Of a stretch of DNA of 64,000 nucleotides, positions 36,240 to 43,462 are shown in pieces (position 1 is the first letter of the stretch; every line of letters starts with the position of its first letter). Under the pieces are notes generated by a model. It was not told where the DNA came from. It made no database searches and saw nothing but the letters and a program-made list of their open reading frames with translations. The DNA comes from Gammaproteobacteria bacterium (lineage in GTDB: Bacteria > Pseudomonadota > Gammaproteobacteria > Pseudomonadales > Pseudohongiellaceae): assembly GCA_029245395.1 (NCBI GenBank), contig JAQWPL010000029.1:372001-436000 (forward strand). The letters are read 5' to 3'. The position numbers and the translations under genes are program-made.

Positions 36240-36842
36240 TCAAATGCCGATTACAAACTGGGCCACCTGGGTGCTGAGTCCAAACCCCTGTCTAAGGGAG
36301 CCGACAACCATGATTTCAACCACCTGGATACCCAGGAATATAAATATCGGGGAAAAATCCAGCCCTCCCATAGGAGGAATCACTTTCCGGAATAGTGACT
36401 GCAATGGATCCAGAAGTTGATGAATCAGCAACAAGACAGGATTTCCACTATGAGGAACTACCCAACTGGCAATGATGGAGATAACCAGCCCCCACTTATA
36501 AATTTTCAGAATCATTGACAGGACCCCCAGAAAGGTCCAGCTAATAAGTGTGCCGATACCTGGCAAGACAAAGCCGGAGGCTGCAATCATTAGCGCTGTG
36601 GCCAGTGTGCTAAATATCAGGGCCACCAGCACTGAGACAATATCGACATTGCGCCAGGAGGGAATGAACTTGCGCAGTGGATTGAGCACGAACGACGTCA
36701 TTTTTACCAGGGATTGTGATACCGGATTATAGAAATCGGCCCGGGTTACCTGCAGAAGAAAACGCAGCAGCAAAGCAAGCACCAGCAAACCTCCGAGCGT
36801 ATTTACTACAAGCACGACTGCTTGTCCTATTGAATTTCCCAT
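36240..36842 (-). CDS. yggT: YggT family membrane protein
   Basis: A 200-residue inner-membrane protein with two YGGT repeats, each a pair of helices ending in a P-P-x-G turn: LVKMTSFVLNPLRKFIPSW in the first and LLIHQLLDPLQSLFRKVIPP then GGLDFSPIF in the second. YggT proteins occur beside proC and yggS and have been linked to osmotic stress and membrane organisation; the activity is unsettled. It follows proC by 23 bases on the same strand. Confidence 0.93.
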   Translation of the reverse strand: MGNSIGQAVVLVVNTLGGLLVLALLLRFLLQVTRADFYNPVSQSLVKMTSFVLNPLRKFIPSWRNVDIVSVLVALIFSTLATALMIAASGFVLPGIGTLISWTFLGVLSMILKIYKWGLVISIIASWVVPHSGNPVLLLIHQLLDPLQSLFRKVIPPMGGLDFSPIFIFLGIQVVEIMVVGSLRQGFGLSTQVAQFVIGI

Positions 36843-36865
36843 GCTTTAGTACGACTCTTTATTAA

Positions 36866-37711
36866 TTAATCATCTGTTGCTGCTGGAGCTGCCAGCTCGC
36901 GAGAGCGGCGTGCTGCTTCGTCCAGTGCGCGGCCAACAATAGCATTGAAATCCTCGGATTCAAACTGCTTGAGAGCTGCTTCGGTTGTGCCACCAGGTGA
37001 TGTCACCCTGCGACGCAATTCCTCTACATCTACATCACTGGATTGGGCAAGTTTTGCTGCACCCAGCGCCGTTTGCTGGCACAAAATTTCTGCGGTGTCT
37101 TTATCCAGCCCCAGTGTTACAGCCGCTTTCTGCATGGCCTCCATTAACAGGAAGAAATAAGCCGGTCCGGAGCCAGATAATGCAGTTACTGCATCCATGG
37201 CCTCTTCCTTATCCAGCCAGGTAACAATCCCGACAGCCTTCAACACTTCCTCGGCCTGGTTTCGTTGTGACTCGTTGCAACCGGGGTTGGAGAAAAGGGC
37301 GCTTGCACCGGCCTGAACCAGTGCGGGGGTATTGGGCATGCAGCGGACAATTGCCTGCTTCGGGTGTGTCCATGCCTGTAAATTTTCCATGGAAATACCA
37401 GCCGCAATGGAAACCAGCAAACACGAATTATCCACCATGGATTCCTTGAGTGGACCCAGCACCTCACCCATAATTTGGGGTTTTACAGCCAGGATAACCA
37501 GGCTTGAGTTTTCAATTACCGATTGATTGTCAGTGCAGGTGGTGACGCCTTTTTCGGCCAGGAGTTCGAGTCTGGACTGATCAGTATCAGATGCGCGCAT
37601 CTGCGCAGCACTCCAACCATTGGCGAGCAGGCCATCAATGAGGGCGGTCGCCATATTCCCGGCACCGATAAAACCTACGGTCACGTTATCACTTTCAGTG
37701 TGTTCTGACAT
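36866..37711 (-). CDS. proC: Pyrroline-5-carboxylate reductase
   Basis: ProC reduces pyrroline-5-carboxylate to proline with NAD(P)H. The 281-residue protein begins with the Rossmann loop VGFIGAGNMATALIDGL, then LAVKPQIMGEVL, RCMPNTPALVQAGASA and the C-terminal signature ALSGSGPAYFFLLMEAM and RRRVTSPGGTTEAAL. It sits in the widely conserved yggS-proC-yggT order, 86 bases after yggS. Confidence 0.96.
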   Translation of the reverse strand: MSEHTESDNVTVGFIGAGNMATALIDGLLANGWSAAQMRASDTDQSRLELLAEKGVTTCTDNQSVIENSSLVILAVKPQIMGEVLGPLKESMVDNSCLLVSIAAGISMENLQAWTHPKQAIVRCMPNTPALVQAGASALFSNPGCNESQRNQAEEVLKAVGIVTWLDKEEAMDAVTALSGSGPAYFFLLMEAMQKAAVTLGLDKDTAEILCQQTALGAAKLAQSSDVDVEELRRRVTSPGGTTEAALKQFESEDFNAIVGRALDEAARRSRELAAPAATDD

Positions 37712-37797
37712 TCAGGCATTGTACCTTAATGAATAGACCCTTAAAGTAAATCGCCTTAAACAAAAGCGCCTTAAAATAGTGACAATATGCGCCTGTT

Positions 37798-38508
37798 TCA
37801 AGGTTGAGGTTCTGACCGGTTTACACGCGGCCCGAAGATGTCAGTACCAATACGAATCATTGTTGCACCTTCGGCAATCGCCGCTTCAAAGTCGCCGCTC
37901 ATGCCCATGGAAAGCTCAATACAGTTGTCCAAACCACGAGACAACAAGTTGTCCCTGCCTTCCCGTAGTTGCCGGAACTGTTGCCGTTGTGCCTCGAAGT
38001 CATCAGTCGGTGCTGGTATGGCCATAAGTCCTGAAAGGATTAGCCCCGGCAGCTCATTACAATCGGCAGCCAATTGCTCAAGTTCATCAAGAGCTATCCC
38101 TGATTTACTCTCTTCCCCGCTAATATTTACTTGCAGTAATATCTTTAGCGGCGCCAAATTGGCTGGGCGCTGTTCGCTGAGGCGTTGGGCAATTTTCAAG
38201 CGGTCTACACTATGTACCCAGTGGAAATTTTCGACGATTGAATGAGTTTTGTTTGATTGAATAGGGCCGATGAAATGCCAGACGATATCGAGGTCATGCA
38301 GCTCACGGATTTTTTCCACCGCTTCCTGTAGATAGTTCTCGGCGAAGTGTACCTGACCTGCAGCAACAGCCTGTCGAATCTTGTCGGCTGGATGGGTTTT
38401 ACCGACGGCGATCAATCGCACTGAATCAGGAATTCGAGCATACTTTTTCTCATACTGAGAAATCAGATGGCGAATTTTTTCAATATTTTCTGGTATGCTC
38501 AACGACAT
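37798..38508 (-). CDS. yggS: PLP homeostasis protein YggS (PLPBP)
   Basis: YggS binds pyridoxal phosphate without known catalysis and controls cellular PLP supply. The 236-residue single-domain TIM barrel has the PLP lysine at about 37 (RLIAVGKTHP), HFAENYLQEA, WHFIGPIQSNK and the phosphate-binding ELSMGMSGDFEAAI with IRIGTDIFGPR at the end. First gene of the yggS-proC-yggT run and divergent from pilT. Confidence 0.95.
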   Translation of the reverse strand: MSLSIPENIEKIRHLISQYEKKYARIPDSVRLIAVGKTHPADKIRQAVAAGQVHFAENYLQEAVEKIRELHDLDIVWHFIGPIQSNKTHSIVENFHWVHSVDRLKIAQRLSEQRPANLAPLKILLQVNISGEESKSGIALDELEQLAADCNELPGLILSGLMAIPAPTDDFEAQRQQFRQLREGRDNLLSRGLDNCIELSMGMSGDFEAAIAEGATMIRIGTDIFGPRVNRSEPQP

Positions 38509-38553
38509 GCTTCTTTCCTTTCTAGAGGCTAATTATATGGGGTGTCAAAGCAG

Positions 38554-39588
38554 ATGAATATTCAGGAATTACTTAATTTCAGTGTAAAGCAAGGCTCGTC
38601 AGACCTTCATGTGACTGCAGGTATGCCTCCGCTCATCCGCGTTGATGGCGACATCAGACGAATTAATGTCGAACCGATGGATCACAAGGATGTCCATGGC
38701 CTCATTTATGAAATCATGAATGACAAGCAACGCAAGGATTATGAAGAATTCCTGGAGTCTGACTTTTCCTTTGAAATACCCGGCCTGGCACGTTTCAGAG
38801 TCAATGCCTTTGTCCAGAACCGCGGTGCGGCCGCTGTATTCCGGACTATTCCTTCTACGGTACTGAACATGGAGCAACTTGGCATGGGTAAGGTATTTGA
38901 GGATATCTCAAATACTCCCCGTGGTCTTATTGCTGTAACCGGGCCAACAGGATCAGGTAAAAGTACCACGATGGCTGCCATGATTGATTACATCAATAGC
39001 ACCAGGTACGAACATATTCTGACTATTGAAGACCCTATCGAATTTGTTCATGAAAGTAAAAAGTCTCTTATCAACCAGCGTGAAGTACATCGTGATACCC
39101 ATGGGTTTAATGAAGCCCTGCGTTCGGCACTGCGTGAAGATCCAGACATCATTCTGGTAGGTGAGCTCAGGGATTTGGAAACTATTCGCTTGGCGTTGAC
39201 TGCAGCAGAAACCGGTCACCTTGTGTTTGGTACGCTGCATACCACCTCTGCTGCCAAAACAATTGACAGGATTGTGGATGTATTCCCCGCGGCTGAAAAA
39301 AGCATGGTGCGCTCCATGTTGTCGGAATCACTCCAGGCTGTGGTAGCTCAGGCTCTGCTCAAAAAGGTAGGTGGTGGCCGTGTGGCAGCCCACGAAATTA
39401 TGATTGGTACTTCAGCGATCAGGAATCTGATCAGGGAAGATAAAATTGCGCAGATGTATTCGGCGATCCAAACCGGTCAAACCCATGGCATGCAGACGCT
39501 GGATCAGTGCCTGAAAGTGCTTGTTGAAAAAGGCCTGGTAGATAAGCAGGAAGCGATGTCTAAAGCCAAGGATCCTTCTCAGATTTAA
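38554..39588 (+). CDS. pilT: Type IV pilus retraction ATPase PilT
   Basis: PilT powers pilus retraction, hence twitching motility and DNA uptake. From ATG 38554 the protein is 344 residues, exactly the usual length, beginning MNIQELLNFSVKQGSSDLHV; GGGG lies about 10 bases upstream. A GTG 12 bases earlier is the alternative. Walker A GPTGSGKST (about 130), the Asp box IEDPIEF, VGELRDLETIRLALTAAETG with Walker B/His box, and the C-terminal region are intact. pilU, often next to it, is absent; instead a terminator and a 100-bp repeat follow. Confidence 0.96.
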   Translation: MNIQELLNFSVKQGSSDLHVTAGMPPLIRVDGDIRRINVEPMDHKDVHGLIYEIMNDKQRKDYEEFLESDFSFEIPGLARFRVNAFVQNRGAAAVFRTIPSTVLNMEQLGMGKVFEDISNTPRGLIAVTGPTGSGKSTTMAAMIDYINSTRYEHILTIEDPIEFVHESKKSLINQREVHRDTHGFNEALRSALREDPDIILVGELRDLETIRLALTAAETGHLVFGTLHTTSAAKTIDRIVDVFPAAEKSMVRSMLSESLQAVVAQALLKKVGGGRVAAHEIMIGTSAIRNLIREDKIAQMYSAIQTGQTHGMQTLDQCLKVLVEKGLVDKQEAMSKAKDPSQI

Positions 39589-39619
39589 TCAGTCAGCCGT
39601 TGGATGGCTGGTTAAATAA

Positions 39620-39643
39620 GAAAAGGCACCGAGGTGCCTTTTC
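39620..39643. terminator. Rho-independent terminator after pilT
   Basis: A perfect 11-bp stem GAAAAGGCACC / GGTGCCTTTTC around GA lies 31 bases after the pilT stop. The A-run on the left and T-run on the right allow use from both strands. It abuts the 100-bp repeat at 39644. Confidence 0.85.
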
Positions 39644-39743
39644 ACGGGAAAGACTTTGGTCTACGTGAACTTGATTCAACAAATTTACTTTTAGTAATTC
39701 TATCTGCTTAAAGCGTAGATGTGTTTCAGAGTCTGTCCCTGTT
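39644..39743. repeat. 100-bp element with GGGACAGAYT-type inverted ends, copy 1
   Basis: It begins ACGGGAAAGACTTTGGTC and ends AGTCTGTCCCTGTT; the 10-base ends are inverted repeats with one mismatch. A second sequence at 57701-57800 has the same ends, the same first 18 bases with two differences, and the same length. The right end reaches into ruvX and encodes its last five codons (NRDRL and stop). It resembles palindromic REP- or MITE-type units. Confidence 0.7.
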
Positions 39744-40166
39744 AACAAGCCATGATTCCAGAATAAGTTGTGCTGCAAAACTATCCACTTCGTTCCTGTC
39801 ATTAAATTTCTTCCCTGATGCTTCGGCGTTTTCCCGGCTAATTTCTTTTGCCTCTCTGGTACTGAGCCTCTCATCAATCGTATGACATGGGATAGTAAAA
39901 CGGGCGTTCAGTTGTTTGATAAATGCCTGAACCCTGGAAGTCATTTTACTTTCTGAACCATCCATGTTGTAGGGCATGCCCACTAAAAATGCGCCCGGTT
40001 TCCATTGGCCAACTATCTGTTCCAGTGATTGCCAATCCGGTTCGCCATCTTCTGCTTTTATGGTTGGTAGCGATGAAGCCGTCGAGGTAACTGTTTGCCC
40101 AACCGCTACACCAATTTTTCGTGTACCGAAATCAAAGCAGAGAAGAGTAAGAGCAGAAGAATTCAG
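39726..40166 (-). CDS. ruvX: Holliday junction resolvase-like protein RuvX/YqgF, non-canonical start
   Basis: YqgF/RuvX is an RNase-H-fold nuclease implicated in 16S rRNA 5' processing. The whole protein is encoded: LLCFDFGTRKIGVAVGQTVT (catalytic Asp), LVGMPYNMDGSES, TIDERLSTREA and the final NEVDSFAAQLILESW. The first in-frame ATG (39983) would delete the first 61 residues including the catalytic Asp. Upstream there is no ATG, GTG or TTG; only ATT (40169) or CTG (40166) fits, with AGG 6 to 9 bases before them and 22-25 bases after the yqgE stop. From CTG it has 146 residues, normal for the family. Confidence 0.85.
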   Translation of the reverse strand: MNSSALTLLCFDFGTRKIGVAVGQTVTSTASSLPTIKAEDGEPDWQSLEQIVGQWKPGAFLVGMPYNMDGSESKMTSRVQAFIKQLNARFTIPCHTIDERLSTREAKEISRENAEASGKKFNDRNEVDSFAAQLILESWLVNRDRL

Positions 40167-40190
40167 AATGTCAGGCCTGTTCGAAATGGT

Positions 40191-40757
40191 TTAGCTGCGA
40201 CCAACATCGGTAGTCATTTGTGCCATATTGAAACCAAGGGTGGCGGCGGCCATATCAGGTTTTTTGGTGAATTCACGGGAAAAAATTATATCTTTACTCG
40301 CCGGGCAGGTGACCCAGGAATTACCAGTAATCTCCTGTTCCAGCTGACCCGCACTCCAACCCGCGCATCCCAGAGCCACAAGGTAGTTTTCAGGACCTTC
40401 ACCGCGGCTGATGTCATCCAGAATATCCTTGGATGTAGTGATACTGATGTCATTCGTGATGTGCAGCGTAGATGCCCAGTTGCGCTGGTCATCATGCAGG
40501 ATGAAGCCTTTATCGGTTTCAACTGGTCCGCCTGAAAGGACAGGCTCTTCACCTCTTTCAGGGCGTTGCACGGATATTTCCAACTGGCTGAAAATTTCTT
40601 TGAGTTTTAACTGCAACGGCAGGTTAACCACAATGCCAAGTGCGCCGTCTTCACCATGCTGCCACATGTAGACCACTGAATTGCCAAAATAAGAGCCGTT
40701 AAGTTGCGGCATGGCAATCAAAAAGTGGTTTGTCAGATCCAGTTGTTCTTCGTTCAT
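40191..40757 (-). CDS. yqgE: UPF0301 protein YqgE
   Basis: A 188-residue cytosolic protein of the YqgE/AlgH family, whose molecular role is not established. It shows TNHFLIAMPQLNGSYFGNSV at the start, GALGIVVN, VLSGGPVETDKGFILH (about 73) and GCAGWSAGQLEQEI (about 129). It sits in the conserved gshB-tonB-yqgE-ruvX order; ruvX starts about 22 bases after its stop and relies on that transcript. Confidence 0.95.
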   Translation of the reverse strand: MNEEQLDLTNHFLIAMPQLNGSYFGNSVVYMWQHGEDGALGIVVNLPLQLKLKEIFSQLEISVQRPERGEEPVLSGGPVETDKGFILHDDQRNWASTLHITNDISITTSKDILDDISRGEGPENYLVALGCAGWSAGQLEQEITGNSWVTCPASKDIIFSREFTKKPDMAAATLGFNMAQMTTDVGRS

Positions 40758-40830
40758 TGCTCTTTGATTTACGTTATTTTCTTTTGAAACTTTAATATTG
40801 GTGTGGAATTGATGGATTCAAGCGGTTTGA

Positions 40831-41715
40831 TTAAAAACTTATCAGTGAATTATTACGCTGGAACTGCCAGGTGCGGATGATATCCAGAATATCAGCTTCC
40901 TGACGCAAGTCTTCAGGAAAAGCATCGAAGGGTGCTGCCAGATGTACAATTCTGATGGCGGATTTATCCAGAACCTCGTGCCCGGATGAGCTCAGTACGC
41001 GCACTTGAGATACTGTGCCGTCTGAACGCAGGGAAACCAGCAGTCGGAGGTTTCCGTAGATGCCGCGCGTGCTGGCTTCAGAGGGATAGTGCAGGTTGCC
41101 TACAGCCTCGACTTTTTTGCGCCAGTTATCCAGGTACAAAGCGTCACGGGCTTTTTCTGTGGAAGCGGAAGATATGGTGTAGCGTCGCGGTCGTTTGGCA
41201 TAGGCCTGACGGCGTATATCCAGTTGTGCCTGTAAACTTGCCAGTCTGTCATTGATCTGATTTTCAGTCAGATTTTCCAGAGGTTGTTCTGCAGTTTCCT
41301 GTACAGGCTCCTGGGTGGTTTCCTCGTTGATTTCCTCAAGGGCCTCGGCTTCTGTTGCAATAACCTGACTTTGTTCTTGCGGTTCAGCCGAACGGGGTTC
41401 AACAAAAGGGCTCACGTCTTGTATTACATCGTCATTAAATCGGGATTCAACTGGTGTGCTGGGGGCGGCTTTTTCTTCCTGACTGCCACTGCCCTGCTGA
41501 TTTTCCTGAGCCAGAAAATCTGCTTCTTCCGGTGCCTCCTGACTGCGGTATTGGGCCAGAGTGATTTCAAGTGAGCTACTGGAGTTTGCCTGCTCGTATA
41601 TACCAAAGCCTACGCCAAGAATAATCACCCCGTGAATGCAAATTGAGACAAACATGGTAAAGCCGAATCTTTCGCCGGAAAGGGAAGTTGCTTCAGCGGC
41701 TGCGGCGTTCTTCAT
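40831..41715 (-). CDS. TonB-like energy transducer
   Basis: A 294-residue protein anchored by one N-terminal helix (FTMFVSICIHGVIILGVGF), with a long Glu/Gln/Pro-rich periplasmic linker (about 50-165) and a C-terminal TonB fold: GNLRLLVSLRSDGTVSQVRV, then SSGHEVLDKSAIRIVHLAAP and TWQFQRN. Such TonB variants next to gshB are common in pseudomonads; partner receptors are unknown. No exbB/exbD is adjacent. It follows gshB by 62 bases on the same strand. Confidence 0.88.
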   Translation of the reverse strand: MKNAAAAEATSLSGERFGFTMFVSICIHGVIILGVGFGIYEQANSSSSLEITLAQYRSQEAPEEADFLAQENQQGSGSQEEKAAPSTPVESRFNDDVIQDVSPFVEPRSAEPQEQSQVIATEAEALEEINEETTQEPVQETAEQPLENLTENQINDRLASLQAQLDIRRQAYAKRPRRYTISSASTEKARDALYLDNWRKKVEAVGNLHYPSEASTRGIYGNLRLLVSLRSDGTVSQVRVLSSSGHEVLDKSAIRIVHLAAPFDAFPEDLRQEADILDIIRTWQFQRNNSLISF

Positions 41716-41777
41716 AATGGCGTTATAAGCGTATTAAGGGTGATTATGAAAATTTCATCGGCTGTTGTTGAATCAAG

Positions 41778-42737
41778 TCATTTATCTGTTTTTAATTTTT
41801 CGTCAATGCAATCCATGAGCTGGCCTGAAATATCCAGGTTAAAGGCTTCATCCAGCTCCCTGACACAGGTTGGGCTGGTAACATTAATTTCTGTCATGTA
41901 GTCGCCAATCACATCAATACCAACAAAGAGTAATCCATTTTCTTTCAGAGTAGGGCCTACTTGTTCACAAATCCAGCGATCTCTGTCCGACAGCTCGACC
42001 CCTTTTGCAGTGCCTCCGGCGGCGAGATTGCCTCGGGTTTCATTTTTGGCGGGAAGGCGGGCAAGGGCATAGCCGATGGATTCACCATTTATCATGAGAA
42101 TGCGTTTGTCACCACTGGTGGAGATTTCAGGAATAAATGTCTGTGCCATGATCTGACGGGTACCGTATTCTGTCAGCGTCTCAATGATGACGCTGACATT
42201 CGGCTCGCTCAGTTTGAGCCTGAAAATACCTGTCCCACCCATGCCGTCCAGTGGCTTGAAGATGACATCACCATGAGTATTGTGAAATTCCATCAGTAAA
42301 TCCTTGTCCTGGGTTACCAGTACAGGTGTGCAGCACTGGGGGAACAGTGTTGCACTGACTTTCTCGTTGAAATCTCTTAAAGCCTGAGGCTTATTGACGA
42401 CAAGCACACCTTCACGTTCAGCTTGTTCAAGCATGTATGTGCTGTAAATGTATTCGCGATTAAAAGGGGGGTCCTTGCGCATCAAGATGACATCCACGGT
42501 ACTTAGACTCTGTCTTTGTTCAGGGCCAAGCGTATACCAGTCATCAGGATCCATTTTTACACTGAGGTCCTGCATGATAGCCATGGCTTTCCCGTCTTCC
42601 AGGTATAGTCCACGCTGTTCTATGTATATAAGCTCCCAGCCCCGTTGCTGCGCTGCGTTTAGCATGGCCAGAGTTGTATCTTTTTTGAAGCTGATGTCCC
42701 TGATTGGGTCCATCACTACGGCTAGTTTTATTGTCAT
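41778..42737 (-). CDS. gshB: Glutathione synthetase
   Basis: GshB joins glycine to gamma-glutamylcysteine, using ATP. The 319-residue ATP-grasp enzyme has VVMDPIRDISFKKDTTLAML at the start, MRKDPPFNREYIYSTY, the ATP-binding FKPLDGMGGTGIFRL (about 165-180) and NVTSPTCVREL (metal-binding Asn) near the end. Length matches E. coli GshB (316). A TATA-rich stretch lies just upstream at about 42780. Confidence 0.96.
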   Translation of the reverse strand: MTIKLAVVMDPIRDISFKKDTTLAMLNAAQQRGWELIYIEQRGLYLEDGKAMAIMQDLSVKMDPDDWYTLGPEQRQSLSTVDVILMRKDPPFNREYIYSTYMLEQAEREGVLVVNKPQALRDFNEKVSATLFPQCCTPVLVTQDKDLLMEFHNTHGDVIFKPLDGMGGTGIFRLKLSEPNVSVIIETLTEYGTRQIMAQTFIPEISTSGDKRILMINGESIGYALARLPAKNETRGNLAAGGTAKGVELSDRDRWICEQVGPTLKENGLLFVGIDVIGDYMTEINVTSPTCVRELDEAFNLDISGQLMDCIDEKLKTDK

Positions 42738-42868
42738 CTACAACCCCGGTGCACTGTAGTCACAGGTAGAAAAGTGTCTTGATTATAGCAAAAAGGGTTA
42801 CAGGGAACCTTTGTATCCCTTAATTAATAAAAGCTCTGGTCATAAAACGCATTCCAGTCACTGGCCTA

Positions 42869-43462
42869 GTGATTCTTTGTTACAATGCCGCCGTCGATTT
42901 TTTCCATCTATTAGCAGGAATTACTTTGCGCTTATTGGGATTTTACTGGGGCGTTTCCGGTGTCATTCTGTTTCTTGGTTATGCGATTGCCAGGCTTACA
43001 CCTCGCATGCTGGAATTGGCAGATTATTCGCTTGGGCCCCTGCACTGGATTTCTCTGATCGTGTTTGTACCCTGGATGGCATGGACTGAGGGTTATAAAG
43101 GTTTTCACCTGGCATTTTCTCCGCGAGTTGTTGCCCGGGCGCGGCATCTTCGCAGCGAATCCCATCCTGTTCTTGCATTGCTGGCACCGGTGTTTTGCAT
43201 GGGCTATATCCATGCCACGAGGAAACGGAAAATAGTTTCCTGGGTGCTCACACTTTGTATTGTTGGCCTGGTCATGTTGTTGAGGATTACCCCTCAGCCA
43301 TGGCGCGGTATAGTGGATGCAGGGGTTATCACTGGCCTGGGCCTGGGAATATTGTCACTGCTGTATTTTTGGCTAAAGGCAGAAAAAGGGGAGTGGACTC
43401 ATCCTATCGCCCTGGATTTGCCTGATAACAACCAGACCCTTAACCAGGAAGAACTTCTCTGA
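42869..43462 (+). CDS. Membrane protein of unknown function
   Basis: A 197-residue protein with about five membrane helices: FFHLLAGITLRLLGFYWG, LGPLHWISLIVFVPWMAW, HPVLALLAPVFCMGYIHA, IVSWVLTLCIVGLVMLL and GVITGLGLGILSLLYFWL, with basic loops between them. No known domain is recognised. The true start may lie downstream of 42869 (for example near LRLLGFYWG), since the first 20 residues fit poorly. Its last 23 bases overlap the end of the convergent glycosyltransferase gene. Confidence 0.6.
   Translation: MILCYNAAVDFFHLLAGITLRLLGFYWGVSGVILFLGYAIARLTPRMLELADYSLGPLHWISLIVFVPWMAWTEGYKGFHLAFSPRVVARARHLRSESHPVLALLAPVFCMGYIHATRKRKIVSWVLTLCIVGLVMLLRITPQPWRGIVDAGVITGLGLGILSLLYFWLKAEKGEWTHPIALDLPDNNQTLNQEELL

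Noticed and set aside
39726-39983. ruvX beginning at the ATG at 39983
   Set aside because: That would remove the catalytic Asp region, which is encoded in frame upstream with full family similarity.
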